Of a stretch of DNA of 14,290 bases, positions 6,919-12,625 are shown one piece after another (position 1 is the stretch's first letter; every line of letters begins with the position of its first letter). A program made the translations under genes and the position numbers. A model generated the notes under the pieces. The model did not search any database, had not been told where the DNA came from, and was given only the letters and a program-made list of their open reading frames with translations. The DNA comes from an uncultured Oscillibacter sp. (GTDB lineage Bacteria > Bacillota > Clostridia > Oscillospirales > Oscillospiraceae): NCBI GenBank assembly GCA_910583695.1, contig CAJTZL010000062.1, positions 1 through 14,290 of the forward strand. Direction: 5' to 3'.

Positions 6919-7364
6919 AAACCATGCTGACCGCATTGGCGGCCTTTTCCGGCTGCACCGCCGCCCGGTGGTATCTGGACCGCTCCAGCCGCCGGGACAC
7001 GGACCATCTCGGGGGCCGGGTCCGGATGAAGGCCCTCTGGAACGAGGGGGCGGCCTTTTCCCTGCCCATTCCGGCCCAGGCGCTGCCCCTGGCCTCGGCG
7101 GCGGCCCTGGGGCTGCTGTGGGGCGGGCGGCGGCGCTGCCCCCTGGGGACGGGGCTGATCCTGGGCGGGGGGCTGAGCAACCTCCGGGAGCGCCTGACCA
7201 AGGGCCGGGTCTACGATTACCTCCAGTTTCCCCGGGCTCCGGGGCCCCTGAACCGCTATGTCTTCAATCTGGCGGATCTGTGCGTCTTCGCCGGCGGGGC
7301 GCTCTGTCTGTGGAAGGGGAGCCGGAGTCCGGATTTGAGCAAAAAATATCTTTACATTGCGTAA
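6915..7364 (+). CDS. divergent signal peptidase II (LspA-like)
   Basis: This 149-aa membrane protein carries the hallmarks of lipoprotein signal peptidase: WNEGAAFSL (42-50), a glycine-rich GGGLSNLRERL block (84-94), VYDYLQF (99-105) and FNLADLCVFAGG (117-128). The aspartates matching the catalytic dyad of LspA are present as D101 and D121, and D22 may match the N-terminal Asp of the D-x-x-T-K motif. The usual GN-x-x-DR motif reads SN-L-R-ER, so an otherwise conserved Asp is Glu (E92). It may be a lineage-specific LspA paralogue with altered activity, or the main enzyme of a divergent clade. Its ATG overlaps the TGA of the GTPase-nuclease gene (ATGA), and AAGGGGGA at 6901-6908 is its ribosome binding site, so the two are translationally coupled. 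Confidence 0.85.
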   Translation: MKTMLTALAAFSGCTAARWYLDRSSRRDTDHLGGRVRMKALWNEGAAFSLPIPAQALPLASAAALGLLWGGRRRCPLGTGLILGGGLSNLRERLTKGRVYDYLQFPRAPGPLNRYVFNLADLCVFAGGALCLWKGSRSPDLSKKYLYIA

Positions 7365-7379
7365 CCCTTTTGGTAAACT
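7351..7379 (+). promoter_or_regulatory. sigma-A promoter of the XRE-MBOAT operon
   Basis: TTTACA (7351-7356), 17-bp spacer and TAAACT (7374-7379), with an extended -10 TG at 7371-7372. It overlaps the end of the LspA-like gene. The surrounding bases are clearly more AT-rich than the coding DNA on either side. Confidence 0.7.
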
Positions 7380-7392
7380 ATACGGTGCGTAA
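7351..7392. promoter_or_regulatory. candidate XRE operator repeats over the promoter
   Basis: TGCGTAA occurs twice in direct orientation (7358-7364 and 7386-7392, 28 bp apart start to start). TTTAC at the -35 (7351-7355) has an inverted partner GTAAA at the -10 (7373-7377). Repeats straddling a promoter in front of an XRE gene suggest autoregulation. This is an inference without binding data. Confidence 0.4.
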
Positions 7393-7421
7393 TTTCGAAG
7401 AAACCAAAGGAGCGTCCGACT

Positions 7422-8108
7422 ATGAGTTCAGAGTTTTCCCGTACCCTGTCCCTGCTGCGGCAGGAAAAAGGAGTGAGCCAGCGCGTGGCCGCCGGGGAGC
7501 TGGGCATCTCCCAGGCCCTCCTCTCCCACTATGAGAACGGCATCCGGGAGCCGGGTCTTCTCTTTGTGGTCCGGGCCTGCGACTACTACGGCGTCTCCGC
7601 CGACTTCATCCTGGGCCGCACCCTCTCCCGGGAGGGAAACATGCTGACGGAGCAGGACATTCTGGACGCCGCCGAGCCGAAAAGCAGTCTCCGGGGCAGC
7701 GTCCTGGCCACCCTCCAGAGCAAGCTCCTCTCCGGTGCGGTGGGGGTCCTCTTTGAGCTTTTGGGCAAGCTGGGGGACAAGGCCGCTATCAACGCCGCCG
7801 CCGCGTACCTCGGCAGCGCCGTCTACCAGCTCTACCGGCACCTCTACCGCGCCTCCGGGGCCAACGAGGGCTACTTCGCCCTGGACCCCAACACCTGCGG
7901 CCTGGGGCTGGCCGACGCGGACCGGAAGCTCTCCGAAAGCCGCTACGCCGCCGCCCTCCGGGAGCTGAAGGCCAAAAAGGCGGAGTTCCCGGACCTCTCT
8001 TCCCCCGCCATCAACGCCGCCTATCCGGGCCGGTGCCAGAGCCTGACCCAGGTCCTCAGCACCTCCGACGCCCGGCTCACCGCCCTGTCCAAGCAGCCGG
8101 AAAAATGA
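7422..8108 (+). CDS. XRE-family transcriptional regulator with helical C-terminal domain
   Basis: This 228-aa protein has a clear XRE helix-turn-helix at residues 7-66, including GVSQRVAAGELGISQALLSH and the following YENGIREPG. After it comes a mostly helical region of about 150 residues rich in Ala and Leu that I cannot assign to a known sensor. No S24 protease motif, signal peptide or clear transmembrane segment is seen. AAAGGAG (7406-7412) sets the start, and its own promoter lies at 7351-7379. The stop codon overlaps the start of the MBOAT gene by 4 nt (ATGA), so regulator and acyltransferase are made together. This points to local control of the surface-modification operon, probably with autorepression through the repeats at the promoter. 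Confidence 0.87.
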   Translation: MSSEFSRTLSLLRQEKGVSQRVAAGELGISQALLSHYENGIREPGLLFVVRACDYYGVSADFILGRTLSREGNMLTEQDILDAAEPKSSLRGSVLATLQSKLLSGAVGVLFELLGKLGDKAAINAAAAYLGSAVYQLYRHLYRASGANEGYFALDPNTCGLGLADADRKLSESRYAAALRELKAKKAEFPDLSSPAINAAYPGRCQSLTQVLSTSDARLTALSKQPEK

Positions 8109-9580
8109 ATTTTCAATCCTTTGGCTTTCTGGCCTTTCTCCTGGTCACGGCGAGCGCCTGCCTGACTCTGGCCCGGTGGGACCGGCGGATTGCGGCGGAG
8201 TGCCTGACCCTGGCCTGCCTGATTTTCTACATCATCGGAGGCGGCTGGGCCGCCCTGCTGGTGCTGGTGCTGGGGATGGCGGTGTCCGCCGCCGCCGTGC
8301 GGTATCTCAACACGCCGGACGTCCGTATTCAGCCGGAAGGGGACGGTCCCACTGCCTGCGCCTGTGCCCGGACCGGCGCCCGGCGCCGCCGCTGCCTCTG
8401 CTTGGCGGCGGCCTGGCACATCGGCGTGCTGGCGCTTTTCAAATACACCGGCTTTGTCACCGGGGGCCGCCTGTCCGTGGGCTGGGCCCCCCTGGGCCTC
8501 AGCTTCTTCACCTTCCAGCAGCTGTGGCTTTTGAAGGAGGCCTATGCCGGCGGCTTTCGCCCGGAGCGGGAGGACCTGCCCCTCTACGCCTTCTTCTTCC
8601 CCTCCGTGGTCTCCGGGCCCATTTTGAAGCCCCAGGCCTTCTTCCCCCAGCTCCACGGGGAGAGGTTTCTCCGGCCCGGCGGGGAGGACTTTGCCGCCGC
8701 CTTTTACGCCATCGCCTCCGGCATGGCCAAGAAGGTCCTGCTGGCGGACAACCTGGGGGCCGTGGTGGGAAGCGGCTGGGCCCATCTGGACCAGCTCTCC
8801 GCCCCCGCCGCCTGGATGGTGATTCTGGGCTATACCCTGCAGCTGTACTTCGACTTCTCCGGCTACTGCGACATCGCCGCCGGGTGCGCCCGCCTCTTCG
8901 GCGTCCGCCTGCCGGTGAACTTCCGCTCCCCTTACCGGAGCCTGTCCGTGGGGGAGTTCTGGAAGCGCTGGCACATCACCCTGACCTCCTTCCTCCGGGA
9001 GTGCCTCTACTTCCCTCTGGGGGGAAGCCGCAGGGGGACCCTTCGGGCCTATGGGAACATCCTGGCGGTCTTTCTCCTCAGCGGCCTCTGGCACGGGGCG
9101 GGCTGGACCTTCCTGATCTGGGGCGGGCTCCACGGCCTAGGCCAGATTGTGGAGCGGGTCTGGGGGAAGAGCCGGGATGCGCTTCCCAGGCTCCTCCGCT
9201 GGGCGCTGACCTTTGCCTTTGTCAACGCCGCCTGGGTGTTCTTCCGGGCCCCCGGCGTTCCCCAGGCCCTGACGCTGCTCCGGACCGCCGTCACCGCCGA
9301 CTTCCGCCCCCCGGCGGACTGGCTGATGGCGGAGGTCTTCGCCAAGGAGGCCAAGGCCCTGACGATGCTCCTCCCCGCCCTCCGGGACTGGACGGCCCCG
9401 GCGCTGACCTGCGGGCTCTTTGCCGCGGCTCTGCTGGCGGCCCTCTGGCCCCGCAGCGCCGCGGAGGGGATGGAGAACTTCCGGCCCTCCCTCTGGCGGG
9501 CGGTGATCCTGGCCCTGCTGACGGCCTGGGCCATCCTGTCCTTCACCGGCGTGACCACTTTCATTTACTCGAATTTTTGA
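8105..9580 (+). CDS. MBOAT-family membrane O-acyltransferase
   Basis: This 491-aa multi-pass protein belongs to the AlgI/DltB/PatA group, which moves acyl groups across the membrane for attachment to cell-surface polymers. The family core is clear: GLSFFTFQQLWLL (131-143), FFFPSVVSGPILKP (163-176), LQLYFDFSGYCDIAAG (245-260), VNFRSPY (271-277), and SVGEFWKRWHITLTSFLREC (281-300) with conserved H290. The active-site motif LSGLWHGAGWTFLIWGGLHG contains H330. The start at 8105 is preferred over an in-frame upstream frame because it overlaps the XRE stop (ATGA) and begins directly with a hydrophobic helix. The SGNH-like partner follows after 9 nt. The acyl group and acceptor polymer are unknown; O-acetylation of an exopolysaccharide or wall polymer is most likely. 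Confidence 0.93.
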   Translation: MNFQSFGFLAFLLVTASACLTLARWDRRIAAECLTLACLIFYIIGGGWAALLVLVLGMAVSAAAVRYLNTPDVRIQPEGDGPTACACARTGARRRRCLCLAAAWHIGVLALFKYTGFVTGGRLSVGWAPLGLSFFTFQQLWLLKEAYAGGFRPEREDLPLYAFFFPSVVSGPILKPQAFFPQLHGERFLRPGGEDFAAAFYAIASGMAKKVLLADNLGAVVGSGWAHLDQLSAPAAWMVILGYTLQLYFDFSGYCDIAAGCARLFGVRLPVNFRSPYRSLSVGEFWKRWHITLTSFLRECLYFPLGGSRRGTLRAYGNILAVFLLSGLWHGAGWTFLIWGGLHGLGQIVERVWGKSRDALPRLLRWALTFAFVNAAWVFFRAPGVPQALTLLRTAVTADFRPPADWLMAEVFAKEAKALTMLLPALRDWTAPALTCGLFAAALLAALWPRSAAEGMENFRPSLWRAVILALLTAWAILSFTGVTTFIYSNF

Positions 9581-9589
9581 GGCTGAGCG

Positions 9590-10690
9590 ATGAACAAGAC
9601 ATATGAGCGCTGGGCCCGGAGCTTTCTGGCGGCCCTGCTGGCGGCCCTGGTCCTGTGCGGCGGCATGGTGTACGCCGTGGACCCCTGCCTGTATTACCGG
9701 ATGCCGGAGGACCGCCTCCCGGTGTTCTTCAACGAGCGCTATCAGGCGGCGGGCATGGTCCGCAACGTCCCGGCGGACACCGTCCTCCTGGGCAGCTCCA
9801 TGGCGGCCAACTACCGTTCCGGCTGGATTGAGGAGTTTTATCACGGTCCCGGCCTGCGGATCACGATTCCCGACGGGTACTTCTCCGAGTTCGATCAGGT
9901 GGTGGACCTGCTCTTCCGGGAGCACCCGCCGGAGCGGGTGCTGTTCGCCCTGGACTTGAACGCCCTGATTCGGGACGGCGGCGGCGTGACGGACGCCATG
10001 CCGGACTATTTCTACAACCGGAATCCCCTGGACGACGTGAAGTACCTCCTGAACAAGGACTCCCTCTACTACAGCCTCTACGCCCTCATGACCGCCCGCC
10101 AGGGCGGCGGGCAGACCTTGGACGAGGGCTTCACCTGGGACAAGACCTCCCGCTGGGGGAGGTACGAGACCCTGCGGACCTACGACCGGCCCCCGGTATC
10201 GGAGGAGAAGACGCCGGAGAACGCCTACCTGACCTTCACCCAGGAGAATCTGGCGGTGATGGAGGACTGGTTCCTGGACCACCCGGAGACGAAGTTTGAG
10301 ATTTTCCTCTCCCCCTACAGCATCCTCTCCTGGGACCGTGCCCTGCGCCGGGGGGACCTGGACGCCCGGCTCCGGGCCCTAAGCGTGGCCTGCCACACCC
10401 TGAACCGCTGGCCCAACGTCCGGGTTCACGCGCCCCTGCTGGCGAAGGACATGGTGACGGAGCTGAACAACTACTGCGACTATGTCCACCACTCCGGCGA
10501 GGCTGGGAAGTGGGTGCTGGGGAACGTCTGCGCCGAGAAATTCCTCCTCCGGGAGGAGGACGTGGAGGAGACCCTGGCGGACTGGCGGGACTTTGTGGTA
10601 CACTACGACTATGACGCGCTGTGGGACGAGGAGTTCTGGGACCGGTGGAACGCGGAGCACGACGCTCCGCCGGACTGGTATGAGGGCTGA
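9590..10690 (+). CDS. membrane-anchored SGNH/AlgJ-DltD-like partner of the MBOAT protein
   Basis: This 366-aa protein has one N-terminal transmembrane segment (about residues 11-30), with the rest predicted outside the membrane. A block I-like VLLGSSMAAN (65-74) supplies a candidate Ser nucleophile (S70), and CDYVHHSGEAG (296-306) supplies a DxxH pair (D297, H300), as in SGNH hydrolase/transferase proteins that work with MBOAT enzymes (AlgJ/AlgX, PatB, DltD). It probably receives the acyl group outside and transfers it to a polymer. The ribosome binding site GAGG (9579-9582) overlaps the MBOAT stop, showing tight coupling. The C terminus is rich in Trp, Asp and Glu. Overall similarity to named families is low, so the SGNH assignment rests on the two motifs and the neighbour. 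Confidence 0.8.
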   Translation: MNKTYERWARSFLAALLAALVLCGGMVYAVDPCLYYRMPEDRLPVFFNERYQAAGMVRNVPADTVLLGSSMAANYRSGWIEEFYHGPGLRITIPDGYFSEFDQVVDLLFREHPPERVLFALDLNALIRDGGGVTDAMPDYFYNRNPLDDVKYLLNKDSLYYSLYALMTARQGGGQTLDEGFTWDKTSRWGRYETLRTYDRPPVSEEKTPENAYLTFTQENLAVMEDWFLDHPETKFEIFLSPYSILSWDRALRRGDLDARLRALSVACHTLNRWPNVRVHAPLLAKDMVTELNNYCDYVHHSGEAGKWVLGNVCAEKFLLREEDVEETLADWRDFVVHYDYDALWDEEFWDRWNAEHDAPPDWYEG

Positions 10691-10708
10691 GAAGCGGGAG
10701 AAAGGGAT

Positions 10709-11887
10709 ATGGGACTTTTTTTACATGTGGTTCTGTTTCCCGGAGGAGATGAGGCTGCCTGCCGTGCCGCCCTGGAGCGGGAGGCTCGGGACCCGAAGCT
10801 CTCCCTCCGCCCGGAGGACTGTCGCTGGCAGACGTACGAAAAAGGCCCCGCCGTAGAGCTGAACGACGGGGCCAACGGCTATGAGGCCGTCGGGCGGCTG
10901 TCCGGGGCCCCGGACGGCTCCGGGCTGGAGGGCCCGGTGCTGCTGGCCTACATTTACGACGACGACTTTTGGGGCTATGAGCTCTGGCAGAAGGGCAGAG
11001 AGCTGGACCAGTTCGCCAGCCTGCCGGACTACTTCGACCAAGGCTCGCCCCCCGACAAGCCGGGAGACGCGGATTTGGTGGCCCGGTGCTTCGGCGTGGA
11101 GCCGGAGCGCATCCGGCGCTATCTTCTCCCCTGGGACAAGGAGCCGGCCGGCTGTGCCTATGAGGGCGACGAATTTACAGCCGGAGACTCCTGGCAGATG
11201 GCGGATTTTTTGAACGCCCTGGGCTTTGACTATGACCGTCTCTGCCCGCCGGAGCCCGCGCCGGAGAAGGAGCCCAACCAGCCCGCCCCCACAAAGCCGG
11301 GGCCCCTGGAAGTGCTTTCGCTGGCCTGGTCTCAAATGCGGAGGGCCGCCGACGCCCCTGTCCTGCCCAGCGCCCTGACGGACCGCCCATACGCCCTGGA
11401 ACGGGCGGAGGGCTTGGGGAAGACGGACTTTCTCCGCCTCCTCGAAAACGGGAAGTATCAGGACCTGGCCGCCGGGTTGACGGAGGCCATTCAAACGGCG
11501 CCGGAGGAGCCCGCCCTGTATCTTCTCCGGGCCTTTTGCTGGAAAGCACTGGAGGGCCGGAGCGCCCGGAGCCGCACGCCCGATATGCTCCGGGACCTGT
11601 CCCGGGCCTTGGAATTTGAGCCGGGCAACGTCATGGCCCTCCGGGGCCGGACCTCCCTCACCACCACCAGCCGCCGCTATCCCCAGCAAATTGAGGACTT
11701 GACTCGGCTGATGGAGCTGGACCCGGAAAATCGGGACCTCTATCAGGTGTCCCGGGCCTATTTCCACCACTGGCTGAAGGACGACACCGCGGCCCGGTCG
11801 GACCTGCGGGAGGTCCTGGAACGGGGAGAGCTGTGGACGGTGGACCTGGTGCACCTCTGCCGGGAGCTGGGGCTGCCGAGCTTTTGA
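10709..11887 (+). CDS. unrecognised two-part protein with C-terminal TPR-like repeats
   Basis: I do not recognise this 392-aa protein. The N-terminal part (1-~178) looks like a compact globular domain. It has distinctive aromatic-acidic motifs: AYIYDDDFWGYELW (80-93), LPDYFD (105-110), RIRRYLLPWDKE (134-145) and SWQMADFLNALGFDYD (161-176). A Pro/Glu/Lys linker (179-198) follows. The C-terminal part (about 240-385) contains helical pairs resembling tetratricopeptide repeats, including ISO-like patterns such as DLSRALEFEPGN and DLTRLMELDPEN. No signal peptide or transmembrane helix is visible, so it is probably cytoplasmic. It starts 18 nt after the SGNH gene behind GGGAG (10696-10700), placing it in the same operon. 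A scaffold or immunity-like role is possible but unsupported. Confidence 0.75.
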   Translation: MGLFLHVVLFPGGDEAACRAALEREARDPKLSLRPEDCRWQTYEKGPAVELNDGANGYEAVGRLSGAPDGSGLEGPVLLAYIYDDDFWGYELWQKGRELDQFASLPDYFDQGSPPDKPGDADLVARCFGVEPERIRRYLLPWDKEPAGCAYEGDEFTAGDSWQMADFLNALGFDYDRLCPPEPAPEKEPNQPAPTKPGPLEVLSLAWSQMRRAADAPVLPSALTDRPYALERAEGLGKTDFLRLLENGKYQDLAAGLTEAIQTAPEEPALYLLRAFCWKALEGRSARSRTPDMLRDLSRALEFEPGNVMALRGRTSLTTTSRRYPQQIEDLTRLMELDPENRDLYQVSRAYFHHWLKDDTAARSDLREVLERGELWTVDLVHLCRELGLPSF

Positions 11888-11905
11888 TTTTGAAAGGAGG
11901 ACCCT

Positions 11906-12309
11906 ATGGGCAAGAAAAATGGATTCCCATCCTTCTCGCGTTCCTGATCGGCGTATCCGCCGGGATGCTGTTTGTCACACCGGGCTTTCAGAAGCGGACG
12001 GACGTCTATCTCCAGGACTTCTCCGTCTCCGAGGACGGGTCCGCCGTCACGGTACAGACATTTACGACAGGTTCCATGGGTTATATCCAAGCCGTGGAAC
12101 CCAAGCAGATCGGCAATGAAATCCACTGCTCCTTTTCCTGCTTCGGCGGGCTGAACAGCAGCTTCGACGCGAAAAGCCGGTTTGAAATCCAGGCCGATGA
12201 TTCCGCCGAAAAGATATACTTCGACCGGGGAATGAGTTTCGACCAGCTCATCTTGGAGCGGGACGCCGGAACCAGCGTATGGGTATCCCCATCCCCTCTC
12301 CCCCAATAA
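11906..12309 (+). pseudogene. small membrane-anchored protein with an early frameshift
   Basis: An excellent ribosome binding site AAAGGAGG (11893-11900) precedes ATG at 11906. That frame reads MGKKNGFPSFSRS and stops after 13 codons. The neighbouring frame, entered at TGG (11920), runs on to a stop at 12307-12309. It encodes a transmembrane helix (WIPILLAFLIGVSAGMLFV) followed by an extracytoplasmic domain of about 105 residues. One more A in the A5 run (11915-11919) would join the two into a 134-aa protein starting MGKKKWIPIL. The long frame has no good start of its own before the helix. This may be a true pseudogene, a sequencing or assembly error at the homopolymer, or slippage at the A-run. 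It is the last gene of the XRE-MBOAT operon and has no recognised function. Confidence 0.7.
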
Positions 12310-12324
12310 TGGATACCACTTCCT

Positions 12325-12384
12325 CAAGGAGGCTTTTCTGTATGATACACCAAGACCATATCCGAAACTTTTCCATCATCGCCC
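12325..12384 (+). repeat. direct repeat, upstream copy of the lepA start region
   Basis: About 60 bp match 12565-12625 with one missing T (before the ATG) and one C/T difference. The copy includes the ribosome binding site AAGGAGG, the ATG and the first 14 codons of lepA, after which similarity stops abruptly at GCCC. Confidence 0.93.
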
Positions 12385-12422
12385 TCGTCGGAAGAAACTC
12401 CGCCCACTCCGTCCCTGCCTGA
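12342..12422 (+). CDS. 26-aa mini-ORF made from the duplicated lepA start
   Basis: ATG at 12342 sits behind AAGGAGG (12326-12332). The frame encodes MIHQDHIRNFSIIA, identical to the first 14 residues of LepA, then 12 unrelated residues (LVGRNSAHSVPA) and TGA at 12420-12422. It has everything needed for translation, so it could act as a translated leader in front of lepA or simply be a dead fragment. It lacks the GTP-binding loop, so no LepA activity is expected. Confidence 0.45.
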   Translation: MIHQDHIRNFSIIALVGRNSAHSVPA

Positions 12423-12564
12423 CGGCGAGGGCTCCGCTCTGCTGCGTTCCTTCCTCCTCTCCCCACGAAAACCGCTTCGCTGGGTTTTCGCGGGGCCCCG
12501 AATTTTTATTTCAATACGCGCCTCCGGCGCGCCCCATCTTCGATGGGGCCCCGGTGGACTTGCC
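12385..12564. repeat. hairpin-rich 180-bp spacer between the two lepA start copies
   Basis: Four hairpins occur in series. They are CCCTGCC-TGAC-GGC(G)AGGG (12413-12431); CCCC-A-CGAAAACC with GGTTTTCG-C-GGGG (12461-12495); CGCGCC-TCC-GGCGCG (12517-12531); and CCCCATC-TTC-GATGGGG (12532-12548). An AT-rich run GAATTTTTATTT follows the second, which could therefore end transcription of the upstream operon. The layout suggests a mosaic of palindromic intergenic repeats or a small non-autonomous insertion. No open frame of interest is present and no clear lepA promoter is seen. Confidence 0.65.
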
Positions 12565-12625
12565 CAAGGAGGCTTTTCTGTTATGATACACCAAGACCAT
12601 ATCCGAAACTTTTCCATCATTGCCC
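12565..12625 (+). repeat. direct repeat, authentic lepA start copy
   Basis: This is the downstream partner of 12325-12384. It contains the functional ribosome binding site AAGGAGG (12566-12572), ATG at 12583 and the first 14 lepA codons, and continues into the LepA GTP-binding loop. Confidence 0.93.

Noticed and set aside
3700..6936. A 1078-codon open frame on the - strand across the membrane protein and the GTPase-nuclease gene
   Set aside because: It is antisense to a gene with clear motifs, is made of Gly/Pro/Leu/Arg-rich low-complexity sequence, and arises because GC-rich codons rarely give stops on the opposite strand.
8033..8104. Upstream in-frame extension of the MBOAT protein by 24 residues
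   Set aside because: It lies inside the XRE gene, lacks a ribosome binding site and adds a Pro/Arg-rich segment. The start at 8105 overlaps the XRE stop in the usual coupled fashion.
12385..12564. CRISPR array suggested by repeated hairpins
   Set aside because: The hairpins differ from one another and there are no regularly spaced identical repeats or spacers.
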